From contig JAAZYI010000010.1 of the NCBI GenBank assembly GCA_014239735.1, positions 122,223 through 186,222 of the forward strand: a stretch of DNA of 64,000 bases, in the 5' to 3' direction. Each line of letters starts with the position of its first letter. Position 1 is the first letter of the stretch. Under the pieces are notes generated by a model. It was not told the DNA's origin. It made no database searches and worked only from the letters and a program-made list of their open reading frames with translations. The position numbers were made by a program, and so were the translations under genes. The DNA comes from Dehalococcoidia bacterium (GTDB lineage Bacteria > Chloroflexota > Dehalococcoidia > Lucifugimonadales > Lucifugimonadaceae). Positions 51,837-60,472 of this stretch are shown in pieces.

Positions 51837-52987
51837 TTATTAATTCCTAAGGCTTTTTTGAAATAATGACAAATATATTCAACATCATCATCATCTAGAT
51901 TATTTCCATTGGGTAAACATACCCCATATTTTGATAATTCATAAGTGACAGGATTTACTTTATCCATATTTTTTTGTACATAATTTTTAAATGGTGGCAT
52001 TGCACTAAGTGGATAGAAAATTGGCCTAATGTCTATATTATTTTTATCTAATATTTCTTTGAACTCTTCTTTCAAAATTCCATAATCATTAATTAATGCG
52101 GTTGTGATCCAATAAGTATGATTTACATTCTCTTCTGAAGGGCTTAATACTAAACTAGGAATTGATTTCAAGCCGTCATCATATTTATTAAAAAGCCATT
52201 TTTTATAACTCAATAATTCATCTATTCTTCTTAATTGAGCTAATGCCAATGCTGCTTGAATATTTGTCCAGCCATAATTATATCCAAGAACATCTGACCA
52301 ATAATACTTACCTACCCCATCTAAAGGCTTATCCATCCCATGGTGTGACATAAGCTTAGCTGATTTGTAAGTGTCCTCGTTATTTGTGCAAAGCATTCCA
52401 CCTTGCCCAGATTGAATAAGCTTAGTTGCATTAAAACTAAAGAGAGAAATATCTCCAAATGTACCAGCAAGTTTTCCTTTGTATGTTGCTCCTATTCCTT
52501 CTGATGCATCTTCAATAATAACGATATTATTTTTTTTACATACTTTTATAATTTCATCCCATTCAGGCATGTTTCCTAAAAGATCAACCACTACAACTGC
52601 TTTTGTATTTGGCGTAATTGATTTCTCAATTTGATCAGCTGTAATGCACCAGGATTTTGGATCAACATCAACTAATACAGGCTTTGCACCAACATAGATC
52701 ACTGGAGCAGCTGAAGCAACCCATGTCATATCTGGCACTATAACTTCATCTGTTGACTTCAAATTCAAAGTTAGCATTGCTAAATGTATTGCATCGGTGC
52801 AGTGAGAAGTTGGTAGGCAATAATTCATCCCTATATATTTTGAAAATTCCTCTGTGAATTCATCAATATAATAAGACATTTTAGGACCCCAGCCGTCCTT
52901 TATTGCCTTTGAAACTAACTCTATTTCAGTTTCAGTAATTGATGGTCCTGCAGATGGTATTCTTCTTGATTCTTTAAACTTATCCAT
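51833..52987 (-). CDS. DegT/DnrJ/EryC1/StrS aminotransferase
   Basis: A 384-residue fold-type I sugar aminotransferase: IPSAGPSITETEIELVSKAI, SHCTDAIHLAM, VPDMTWVASAAPVIYVGAKPVLVDVD, IIEDASEGIGATYKG, and the PLP lysine K189 in SFNATKLIQSGQGG. It aminates a keto sugar nucleotide (perosamine-like or related). It is convergent with the GT2 gene (4-base overlap). Confidence 0.9.
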   Translation of the reverse strand: MDKFKESRRIPSAGPSITETEIELVSKAIKDGWGPKMSYYIDEFTEEFSKYIGMNYCLPTSHCTDAIHLAMLTLNLKSTDEVIVPDMTWVASAAPVIYVGAKPVLVDVDPKSWCITADQIEKSITPNTKAVVVVDLLGNMPEWDEIIKVCKKNNIVIIEDASEGIGATYKGKLAGTFGDISLFSFNATKLIQSGQGGMLCTNNEDTYKSAKLMSHHGMDKPLDGVGKYYWSDVLGYNYGWTNIQAALALAQLRRIDELLSYKKWLFNKYDDGLKSIPSLVLSPSEENVNHTYWITTALINDYGILKEEFKEILDKNNIDIRPIFYPLSAMPPFKNYVQKNMDKVNPVTYELSKYGVCLPNGNNLDDDDVEYICHYFKKALGINN

Positions 52988-53036
52988 AAATTTATATTAT
53001 ATTTTGGAATTTATTTTTTCAATGAATAAAAGTTTT

Positions 53037-53066
53037 TAGTATAAGGTTTTGAACTAGCTTATACTA
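53037..53066 (-). terminator. hairpin at the end of the StrG-like gene
   Basis: TAGTATAAG and CTTATACTA form a perfect 9-bp stem (53066-53058 with 53045-53037) that includes the stop codon. Only a weak U-rich stretch (ACTTTTATT) follows on the minus strand. Confidence 0.45.
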
Positions 53067-53717
53067 TAATTCAGACCAATATTCACCAATAACAAACTTC
53101 TTTTTTTGAGTAAGAGTTTCCGTTTGTTCTTGATCTTGTTGATTATAATATTTCATAGGAAAGATTCTAAAATCAATACTCATCCTAGATTTTCCTGTCA
53201 AATTATCTTTGTTTCCGTGAAGTGAATTTACACCATCAAAATAAGACACTTGTCCATAATTAACTTCCATACATTCATGTTCATTGCTATCTGGATCACC
53301 GATCCAAACTGTATTTGTGTCCCATGCATTTGTAAAAGGTAACCAGAAATTAATTTCATGAGTATTATGCCCAAAATCAGAATCTCTGTGATATTGGCCT
53401 ACAGCTATATTATTTGGCTGATGAATTCTGAAAGATGGAAAAGTTTGATAAAGAATTTCTTCTCCGCCAAGCATATCTAGTTTACTTATGAATTCTCTAA
53501 CAAATCCTTGATAAAGTTCAGTAAATTCTTCCTTTTTCATTTCTTTATAGAATTTGTCATGCAGTATAGTATTCTGATCTTTAATAATCTCTAATTTTTC
53601 TGGAAAATTAAAAACTTCATGAATCATATCAAGTTGATTAACTTCCATCATTTTTTCAACGGTTTCTTTGAAAGGGTACTTTGTTGTGTCAAAGTCAAAT
53701 AATTTATATTTACTCAT
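53064..53717 (-). CDS. StrG-like 2-oxoglutarate/Fe(II)-type oxygenase
   Basis: A 217-residue protein like the streptomycin biosynthesis StrG family: FPSFRIHQPNNIAVGQYHRDSDFGH with His110 and Asp112, EINFWLPFTNAWDTNTVWIG, then SLHGNKDNLTGKSRMSIDFRIFP with His167 and Arg178. The HxD...H...R set fits an iron/2-oxoglutarate oxygenase. It lies behind the aminotransferase on the same strand's far side of the cluster and probably modifies a sugar or amino-sugar. Confidence 0.8.
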   Translation of the reverse strand: MSKYKLFDFDTTKYPFKETVEKMMEVNQLDMIHEVFNFPEKLEIIKDQNTILHDKFYKEMKKEEFTELYQGFVREFISKLDMLGGEEILYQTFPSFRIHQPNNIAVGQYHRDSDFGHNTHEINFWLPFTNAWDTNTVWIGDPDSNEHECMEVNYGQVSYFDGVNSLHGNKDNLTGKSRMSIDFRIFPMKYYNQQDQEQTETLTQKKKFVIGEYWSEL

Positions 53718-53896
53718 ATCAATATCCTAATTAATTTTTTATATCATTATATTTTATGATATTTATAAAAATATACCTTTTTCCCTAATTATTTTCAATA
53801 AATAATCGGTAATATTAAAAAAAATTAAGTCGTTCCTTTTATAAAATTGTATTAACCTAATAACATTAGATTTAATTTATAAATAATTTTTTTATT

Positions 53897-54886
53897 ATGA
53901 AAGCATTAATTTTGGCCGCAGGAAAAGGTTCTAGGTTATATCCTGCAACAAAAAAAACACCTAAACCTTTAATGCCTATAGCAGGAAAAGAAACTCTTTG
54001 TTATGTAATTGATGAAATTGTAGAAAATGGAATAACAGAGATTGGCATTGTAGTCTCAGATGAAAATATTGATGAAATCTCATTATTTACTAAAAAAAAT
54101 TATTCAAAATTTAAAATTTCAATGATCTTGCAAGAAGAGCAACTCGGAGTCGCTCATGCTGTAAAAATTTCTAAAAATTTTATTCAAGATGATAATTTTT
54201 TACTTTATTTAGGTGACAATCTATTTGAGAACGGCATAAGTAAAGTAGTTTCTAAGTTTAAATTAAATAAAAACAACATAATATCTATAAAATCTGTTGC
54301 TGACCCAAGAAAATTTGGAGTAGCTGAAATCAATAAAAATGGCAAGCTGATTAAGATAGTTGAAAAACCTGAAAATCCTCCAAGTTCGTTAGCCGTTACA
54401 GGAATTTATGGGTTCAATAATAAAATTTTTGATCATATTGAAAAAATTTCACTTTCAAAAAGAGGTGAGTATGAAATTACCGATGCTATTAAGCTCTCTT
54501 TAGAATCTGATGACATCGTTGATACACAAATTATAGATGGTTGGTGGGTGGATACGGGAAATATTATTGATTATCTTAAAGCAAATGAATATAAATTGAT
54601 CAGTAATAAAGACTCACAAGATATAAAAAAGATTAAGGCCCAGAGAACTACAATAGATTCTTTCAGTTATGCCTCAACCAATTCAGAACTATTGGAGTCG
54701 CAAATTATTAATTACACTTCTATTGGAGAAAATGTAAATATATTAAATTCAGTAGTTGAAAACTGTGTAATATTGGGTGGATCAAAAATTGAAAATTATC
54801 AATTGAAGAATTGTATATTGAGTAAAGGGACTTCGCTAATCAATATGGGCCCTGATAGGAAGATTATTGAAAACAAGATAATATAA
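53897..54886 (+). CDS. RmlA/RfbA-like sugar-1-phosphate nucleotidylyltransferase
   Basis: A 329-residue enzyme: nucleotidylyltransferase signature LAAGKGSRLYPATKKTPKPL (6-25), YLGDNLF, EKPENPPSSLAVTGIYGF and GWWVDTGN, plus a C-terminal extension with left-handed helix-like hexapeptides (about 255-325) as in long thymidylyltransferases. It is the first gene of a six-gene deoxysugar operon. The 179 bases before it are AT-rich and may hold its promoter, but I see no consensus. Confidence 0.88.
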   Translation: MKALILAAGKGSRLYPATKKTPKPLMPIAGKETLCYVIDEIVENGITEIGIVVSDENIDEISLFTKKNYSKFKISMILQEEQLGVAHAVKISKNFIQDDNFLLYLGDNLFENGISKVVSKFKLNKNNIISIKSVADPRKFGVAEINKNGKLIKIVEKPENPPSSLAVTGIYGFNNKIFDHIEKISLSKRGEYEITDAIKLSLESDDIVDTQIIDGWWVDTGNIIDYLKANEYKLISNKDSQDIKKIKAQRTTIDSFSYASTNSELLESQIINYTSIGENVNILNSVVENCVILGGSKIENYQLKNCILSKGTSLINMGPDRKIIENKII

Positions 54887-54912
54887 AAAAATCTTTGGAG
54901 GTTAATTTTTAT

Positions 54913-55629
54913 ATGGATGTAATAATATTTTGTGGTGGGAGAGGCTCTAGAATGAGTGATGAAACTTATGACAAGCCGAAACCAATGATTGATATTGGTG
55001 ACAAGCCGATTCTTTGGCACATAATGAAAATGTACTCAAATCAAGGCCATAAAAGATTTCTTCTTACTTTAGGTTACAAAGGTTCTGTGATTCAAGATTG
55101 GTTTGAAGAAAATTCACAAGAAGAGGAGTGGGACATTGAATTCATTGACACTGGAATAAATTCTGAAAAAGGTGCAAGGCTAAAGAGAGCTGAAAAATAT
55201 ATTTCATCAGATAATTTTCATGTCACGTATGGGGATGGAGTAAGTGATATAAATATTAATAGTTTAGTTGAATTTCATAATAGTCATACCGGAGAAGCAT
55301 CTATGACTGTAGTAAGGCCACCATCAAGATTTGGATTTGTTGCTTTAGATGGCGATAGAGTTGATGAATTTGAAGAAAAGCCTCAAATGCAAACTGGGTT
55401 TATAAATGGAGGTTTTTTTATTTTTAATAAAAGTGTATTTAATTATCTTAATGATAGAGAAGATTGTGATTTAGAGTATGGAGTCTTAGATGTCATAGCT
55501 AAAGAGAAAAAATTATATGCTTTTAAACATGATGGTTTTTGGCAATGCATGGATAATATTAGAGAAAAAGAATACTTAGATGGAATAATTAAGTCCCAAA
55601 AAATACCTTGGTTGGAAAATAATGTTTAA
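54913..55629 (+). CDS. rfbF: glucose-1-phosphate cytidylyltransferase
   Basis: The enzyme converts glucose-1-phosphate plus CTP to CDP-glucose. Motifs are FCGGRGSRMSDETYDKPKPM, IGDKPILWHIMKMYS, YGDGVSDINI and GGFFIFN. I start at ATG 54913 (GGAGGT at 54897-54902) and not at the TTG at 54895; this gives 238 residues. Its end overlaps rfbG by 8 bases. Confidence 0.93.
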   Translation: MDVIIFCGGRGSRMSDETYDKPKPMIDIGDKPILWHIMKMYSNQGHKRFLLTLGYKGSVIQDWFEENSQEEEWDIEFIDTGINSEKGARLKRAEKYISSDNFHVTYGDGVSDININSLVEFHNSHTGEASMTVVRPPSRFGFVALDGDRVDEFEEKPQMQTGFINGGFFIFNKSVFNYLNDREDCDLEYGVLDVIAKEKKLYAFKHDGFWQCMDNIREKEYLDGIIKSQKIPWLENNV

Positions 55630-56734
55630 TGATTTGTTTAAAGGGAAGAAAGTAATAATCACTGGTAATTCAGGATTTAAAGGCAGCTGGTTATCATTAT
55701 GGTTAAATAAACTTGGAGCGTCTGTTCATGGAATTTCATATATGTCTCCATCTGACCTGAATATGTTTGAGTCTTTAAATCTTGAAAATAAATTACAATC
55801 ATTTTCCAAAATTGATATTGCAAATAACCCTTCTGAAGTAAATGAAATAGTTACTAAGATACAGCCAGATTTCTTATTTCATTTAGCGGCACAACCTCTC
55901 GTATCTGTTTCATATCAAGATCCATTATTTACAATAAGAACAAATGTTTTAGGCACAGCAAACATTCTGAATTCAGTCAAAAATCAACCTTATAAAGTAG
56001 TTTCTGTAATTATTACTAGCGATAAATGCTACGATAATCTTGAACTTAAAAGAGGTTATGAAGAAAACGATATTCTGGGGGGCAAAGATATTTACAGCGG
56101 ATCAAAAGGTGCTGCAGAACTAATTATTAAATCCTTTTTTCATTCCTTTTTTAAGGATCATAAATTTAATTCTGTTATTGCTTCTGCAAGAGCAGGAAAT
56201 GTGATTGGAGGAGGAGATTGGGGGAAAGATAGAATTGTTCCTGATGCAGTAACTTCATGGAATAAGGATGAAAAATTACATATTAGAAACCCATTATCAA
56301 CACGTCCGTGGCAACATGTTTTAGAACCTTTGAGTGGATATCTAGCATTAGCCTATAAACTTTATTCTGATGATAATTTGAATGGTGAAAGTTTTAATTT
56401 TGGCCCAAACGATACAAGCAATAAAACGGTTGAGGAACTTATAAAAGATTTATCTGAAAGGTGGGGATTTGATAATCAAAATGATTCCTTTACCGTAAAA
56501 CATACTGAAGATTTTCATGAAGCGGGTCTTCTGCAATTAGACTGTAGAAAAGCAAATGAGATGTTAGAGTGGTTCCCAAACTTATCTTTTAATGAAATGA
56601 TTAATTTTTCATGTGACTGGTATAAAGAATTTTATTCTAATGATGAAATTGAAACCATGCTCTTAAGAACTGAAAATCAAATTGAAGATTATGTAAAAAT
56701 AGCCAGAAATAAAAATTATCTTTGGGCAAACTGA
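55622..56734 (+). CDS. rfbG: CDP-glucose 4,6-dehydratase
   Basis: A 370-residue extended SDR: VIITGNSGFKGSWLSLWLNKLGA (NAD site), FHLAAQPLVSVSY, SDKCYDN, and the catalytic tyrosine/lysine in DIYSGSKGAAE, then RAGNVIGGGDWGKDRIVPD. It makes CDP-4-keto-6-deoxyglucose. Its TGA shares a base with the next ATG (TGATG). Confidence 0.95.
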   Translation: MFNDLFKGKKVIITGNSGFKGSWLSLWLNKLGASVHGISYMSPSDLNMFESLNLENKLQSFSKIDIANNPSEVNEIVTKIQPDFLFHLAAQPLVSVSYQDPLFTIRTNVLGTANILNSVKNQPYKVVSVIITSDKCYDNLELKRGYEENDILGGKDIYSGSKGAAELIIKSFFHSFFKDHKFNSVIASARAGNVIGGGDWGKDRIVPDAVTSWNKDEKLHIRNPLSTRPWQHVLEPLSGYLALAYKLYSDDNLNGESFNFGPNDTSNKTVEELIKDLSERWGFDNQNDSFTVKHTEDFHEAGLLQLDCRKANEMLEWFPNLSFNEMINFSCDWYKEFYSNDEIETMLLRTENQIEDYVKIARNKNYLWAN

Positions 56735-57144
56735 TGGGCGAAATAAATATTAGAAAGCTTTCAATAGTTGCTAATGAAAAAGGTGACTTATTAAAAGGTT
56801 TCTTAAAATCTGAGAACAACAACATCGACGTGAAAGAAGTTTATTTTTCAGAAATAAATCCAAATGAAATTAAAGCCTGGAAAAGACACAAAAGTATGAC
56901 CTCAAATTTAATAGTTGTTAAAGGTGAGATAAAAGTCGTTATACAAGAAAGGGAAGGGAAATTCATTTCAGAAGTAATTTCAAAAAATAACTACAAAATG
57001 GTTACTATTCCGCCAAATTATTGGTTTGGGTTTCAGTGTATAGGGAATGAGATAAGCTTGCTTGCTAACATTTCAGATGAAGAGCATAGAGATATAGAAT
57101 CAGAGGAATTAAACATTAATAATATTGAATTTGATTGGGGCTAA
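56734..57144 (+). CDS. cupin-fold sugar epimerase-like protein (RmlC/WxcM-like)
   Basis: A 136-residue RmlC-like cupin with GDLLKGFL, EIKAWKRHKSMTSNLIVVKGEIKVVI and TIPPNYWFGFQCIG, resembling dTDP-4-dehydrorhamnose 3,5-epimerase-type or 3,4-ketoisomerase-type proteins. The ATG at 56734 overlapping the rfbG stop is preferred to a TTG at 56722. It is likely to epimerise the CDP-4-keto-6-deoxy sugar made by RfbG. Confidence 0.8.
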   Translation: MGEINIRKLSIVANEKGDLLKGFLKSENNNIDVKEVYFSEINPNEIKAWKRHKSMTSNLIVVKGEIKVVIQEREGKFISEVISKNNYKMVTIPPNYWFGFQCIGNEISLLANISDEEHRDIESEELNINNIEFDWG

Positions 57145-57145
57145 T

Positions 57146-58066
57146 ATGAGAATTCTTATAATTGGTGCTTCAAGTTTTATAGGCACTCATTTAATTCAAA
57201 AGTTAGAAGATTTAAATGAAATTGATCAAATAACATACACTTATTTTTCAAATAAATATTTCTCCAGTGATAAAAATAGCACTAAATTATTATCTATAAA
57301 ATGTGATGTCAGAAATATTAAAAATATAGAACTGGTATTAGATAAAGCAAATCCCGATGTAATTATTTTTATGGCATCAACAAGATACTTCCCTGCACCT
57401 TTAAACATTAATGATCATGAGGAAATAAATACTAACGGATTAAAAAACCTAATTGATTGCCTTAATAGATTCAAGGTAAAGTCCAGATTAATCTTTGTAA
57501 ATAGTGGCGCTGCAAAATTACCTAAAAAAAATATGAAAATAAATAATTCAGAGATTGATAAATATACATTATCAAAACTTAAGGCGTCTGAAATTTTTAA
57601 CTCAAATAAAAATATTAAAGGTACAGAAGCAAGATTATTTACACCCTATGGCCCTAAAGATCATGAATATAGGCTTGTGCAATCATCCGTAATAAAAATA
57701 ATAAAAGGTGAATATCCGACTTTAAGAAATCCTAATTCGATGAGAGATTATATTTATGTTGAAGATGTAATTGATGCACTAATAAAGATTATTTTTTCTA
57801 ATCAAAATCACGACAACATTATAGAAATTGGTAGTTCTAATCCAATATCCACAAAGACTATAATTGAGAAGATTTATGCAATTATGGATGTCAATAAAGA
57901 AATTAAAAGTAATGAATCTTCAGATGAAGAACAAATTTTATATATGAAGGCAGACTTAAGTGTTGCAAAAAAATATTTAGATTGGACTCCAAAAATAAAT
58001 TTAGATGAAGGTATATATAATACTGTCAAATGGATAAAAGAAAATTACAAAGCTTTTTATGAATAA
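57146..58066 (+). CDS. NAD-dependent epimerase/dehydratase (CDP-sugar 4-reductase-like)
   Basis: An extended SDR of 306 residues from ATG 57146, one base after the upstream stop. MRILIIGASSFIGTHL is the nucleotide site, KYTLSKLKASEIF the YxxxK motif, and TPYGPKDHEYRLV, RDYIYVEDVIDALIKI are family hallmarks. RfbJ-type enzymes with this look reduce CDP-4-keto sugars. It overlaps the methyltransferase by 8 bases. Confidence 0.87.
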   Translation: MRILIIGASSFIGTHLIQKLEDLNEIDQITYTYFSNKYFSSDKNSTKLLSIKCDVRNIKNIELVLDKANPDVIIFMASTRYFPAPLNINDHEEINTNGLKNLIDCLNRFKVKSRLIFVNSGAAKLPKKNMKINNSEIDKYTLSKLKASEIFNSNKNIKGTEARLFTPYGPKDHEYRLVQSSVIKIIKGEYPTLRNPNSMRDYIYVEDVIDALIKIIFSNQNHDNIIEIGSSNPISTKTIIEKIYAIMDVNKEIKSNESSDEEQILYMKADLSVAKKYLDWTPKINLDEGIYNTVKWIKENYKAFYE

Positions 58067-59282
58067 GTGTTTTATATGCAAAAGTGAATCAATTAAAGTT
58101 ATTCTTGATCTTGGACAAAGTCCTGTGGCAAATAATTTAGAAATGAACTTAGAAGAGTCATTGGAAGCAAAGAAATATCCACTTGAACTTAGTAAATGTG
58201 TTGATGGGTGTAGCCATATACAAATAGGAAATATTGTTAATCAAGAAGAGATATTCAGTGATTATTTTTATATGCCATCTGTTTCTAAAACACTAACAAA
58301 TCATTTAGAAGAAATCTCAAGTGATATAAATGATAAGTTTAAAATTAACAATGATTCATTTATCGTAGATATTGGTTCGAATGATGGAACTTTTTTAAAC
58401 TCTGTTAAGGATTACACAAATAATATTTTAGGAATTGATCCAGCGAAAAATTTATCTGATTTAGCAAATAAAAAAGGTGTTAAAACAATAAATGATTTTT
58501 TTACAAATAGCCTTTCAAAAGAAATTAAAGATAATTATGGAGAGGCAGACTTCATTGTATCAACAAATACTTTTGCACATACTCCAGAAGTAAAAGACTT
58601 TGCAGAAGGATTAAAAACTTTAATATCTGACCAGGGAGTAATAATTATAGAGATTCATTATTTAGGATCTATGGTTAGTGACAATTCTTTTGATACTATT
58701 TATCACGAACATTTTTCATACTGGTCATTGGAAAATTTAGATGAATTATTTAAAAATTATGACTTAGAAATATTTGATGCAAAAATTCTCCCAGTTCATC
58801 ATGGCCAATTAAGAATTTACTTATCAAAAAGTGGCAACTACAAAGTAAATGATTCTTTCAAAAAACTTTTAAAAAATGAAATCGAAGAAGATCTGATTGG
58901 AAAAAAATTAACTAGTTTCTGCAATAAAGTGAAAGAAATAAAAAAAGACATCCTTAATCTTTTTAAGGAGATAGCTGATAGTAACAAGAAAATTTACGGA
59001 TATGGAGCACCTGCTAAAGCGTCAACACTAATAAATTTTATAGGCAGTAAAAATTTAATTAATATCTACGATAAATCAAAGCTAAAACAAGGTAAATATA
59101 TACCAGGAACCTCTTTGATCATAAAGGATCCAATTGAAATTATTAATGATAATCCAGATTATATATTTTTATTTGCATGGAATTTCACTGAAGAAATTAT
59201 TAAAGAATTAAAAGTAAATTATAATTACAAAGGTAAGATTATAATTCCTATACCAGAATTAAAAGTAATTGAAATCTTATAA
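58059..59282 (+). CDS. sugar C-methyltransferase (TylCIII/NovU/TcaB9-like)
   Basis: A 407-residue SAM-dependent C-methyltransferase of the three-domain kind: an N-terminal zinc site (Cys4, Cys7, Cys47, Cys51), a SAM domain with VDIGSNDGTFL (103-113), IIEIHYLGSMV, YHEHFSYWSLENL and VHHGQLRIYL, and a C-terminal domain with IYGYGAPAKASTLINF. Homologues put a methyl on C3 of 4-keto-6-deoxy sugars (mycarose, noviose, virenose pathways). It closes the operon and predicts a branched CDP-sugar. Confidence 0.9.
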   Translation: MNKCFICKSESIKVILDLGQSPVANNLEMNLEESLEAKKYPLELSKCVDGCSHIQIGNIVNQEEIFSDYFYMPSVSKTLTNHLEEISSDINDKFKINNDSFIVDIGSNDGTFLNSVKDYTNNILGIDPAKNLSDLANKKGVKTINDFFTNSLSKEIKDNYGEADFIVSTNTFAHTPEVKDFAEGLKTLISDQGVIIIEIHYLGSMVSDNSFDTIYHEHFSYWSLENLDELFKNYDLEIFDAKILPVHHGQLRIYLSKSGNYKVNDSFKKLLKNEIEEDLIGKKLTSFCNKVKEIKKDILNLFKEIADSNKKIYGYGAPAKASTLINFIGSKNLINIYDKSKLKQGKYIPGTSLIIKDPIEIINDNPDYIFLFAWNFTEEIIKELKVNYNYKGKIIIPIPELKVIEIL

Positions 59283-59336
59283 ATAATATTAAAAGCTCAG
59301 GTAAGAAAATTAAAATAATGTAGAATAGCCTCTTGT

Positions 59337-59374
59337 GCCCCTGTAGCTCAGAGGATAGAGCACCGGTTTCCTAA
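59337..59374 (+). tRNA. tRNA-Arg(CCU), 5' half only
   Basis: GCCCCTG acceptor arm (59337-59343), TA, GCTC-AGAGGATA-GAGC D arm (46-61), A, CCGGT anticodon arm (59363-59367), and the seven-base loop TTCCTAA with anticodon CCT at 59370-59372. The expected ACCGG and TTCGAATC T arm are absent: after the loop the sequence is TTCGTTACAC and unrelated. The tRNA ends exactly at the last base of the anticodon loop. TAGAAT at 59321 may be its old -10 box. Confidence 0.85.
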
Positions 59375-59548
59375 TTCGTTACACATTGTTTTTTAGTGTA
59401 TGACTTTGTCCTATGTTGTCTGGACTTAAACCTATATTGTTCCATTGTTGTCTTTTGTTGTCTCATGTCATGTAACTGTAAAGTACTCCACAAAGTACTC
59501 CAATCCTGCGTTATTGGTAAAAGCGTCTAGTCTTGCGTTATTTGATGA
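59375..59548. other. putative attachment-site arm with short direct repeats
   Basis: No gene. Three copies of TGTTGTCT (59414-59421, 59446-59453, 59456-59463), two of AAAGTACTCCA (59480-59490, 59492-59502) and two of TGCGTTATT (59507-59515, 59534-59542), plus an inverted TACAC/GTGTA (59380-59384, 59396-59400). Clustered short repeats beside a broken tRNA gene look like the arm-type sites of a tyrosine recombinase attachment site. Confidence 0.55.
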
Positions 59549-60172
59549 CTATTCTTCTATCTCATCTTCGTAAGTATCATAGAGCTCAAATTCATCTGGC
59601 TCTTCTGGTATAGGTTCATATTTCTGCTTCAAGTTTCGTAGTTCATCTTCTTTTTCGCGAAGCTTCTTAAAGTAGTATTCTTCTTGCTTCCTACTGCTAT
59701 CAATGTATCTAACCTTTTCAGTTTGCTCTGCATTGGCTTCCCACAGCTCTAACATCTTTGCTTCAGAGTTAGTTATAGACTTTCTAGCCCCAGAGTTAAT
59801 TGCAATATAAGTAGGTGGTGCAGTTTCATAAGTGAATACACTCATCAGCTCTTCTGTAGTTGTAGCCCTCTTCATTGGGTTACCATTTCGTCTAGTGCCT
59901 TTGCGATACTCTCCTGCTTTGTCATAGTCATTTAATGCTGACATAAGTCGGTCATCAAGTAGTCCTTGAAAGTACATTTCATTAAGGTCTAACTTTTTAG
60001 AATAAGAAATAATTGTAGGGTGCATTGGGTCTACTTCTCCCATATGATTAACTGAAATAGTCCCCATTGAGCTTCTCATTATTAGCACACTCTTTTGATA
60101 TATATTCCAATGTTTCCATTCAGGATAACTTGTTAAAACTCTTCGTTTAATTGAGTCTATTTTTCTAGCCAT
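59549..60172 (-). CDS. hypothetical protein of putative integrated element
   Basis: I start it at ATG 60172, 7-8 bases after a strong GGAGGAACA; this gives 207 residues, MARKIDSIKRRVL onward. It is charged and soluble, with no signal or membrane span, a basic middle (EYRKGTRRNGNPMKRATT), a helical stretch rich in Lys and Glu (about 155-190), and a strongly acidic end (PIPEEPDEFELYDTYEDEIEE). I do not recognise a family. Its place next to the broken tRNA suggests element cargo or a DNA-packaging/replication accessory, which is speculation. Confidence 0.65.
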   Translation of the reverse strand: MARKIDSIKRRVLTSYPEWKHWNIYQKSVLIMRSSMGTISVNHMGEVDPMHPTIISYSKKLDLNEMYFQGLLDDRLMSALNDYDKAGEYRKGTRRNGNPMKRATTTEELMSVFTYETAPPTYIAINSGARKSITNSEAKMLELWEANAEQTEKVRYIDSSRKQEEYYFKKLREKEDELRNLKQKYEPIPEEPDEFELYDTYEDEIEE

Positions 60173-60231
60173 TGTTCCTCCATCTGTTTTCTTTAGAGCA
60201 GTAATCACAACACATAGGGGTATCACAGGTT

Positions 60232-60372
60232 ATATTTAAAGATAAAAACAAATATGCGATTGGAATAGTATTAGGGTTTTTTATTTTCTTAATAATGACT
60301 TTTATGTTGTTCATTCCAGAAACACCAATGGGTCAAGCCTATTCTGAATGGGTTGTTGAAAGATTAAAATAA
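60232..60372 (+). other. 46-codon membrane-peptide frame without a usual start
   Basis: Between a stop at about 60211 and TAA at 60372 the frame encodes IFKDKNKYAIGIVLGFFIF, LIMTFMLFIPETP and MGQAYSEWVVERLK, one good hydrophobic helix. There is no ATG, GTG or TTG before the helix; ATA or ATT would have to be used, or this is the tail of a gene cut by recombination. It fills most of the gap before the FG-GAP gene. Confidence 0.3.
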
Positions 60373-60472
60373 TTCTCAGCACTTGCACAACCACATATAT
60401 ATATACAATAGTCCCCCAATGTGTATCGGTGCTCTACACATAAATATCTGAATTAGATAATATGTAAGTATT

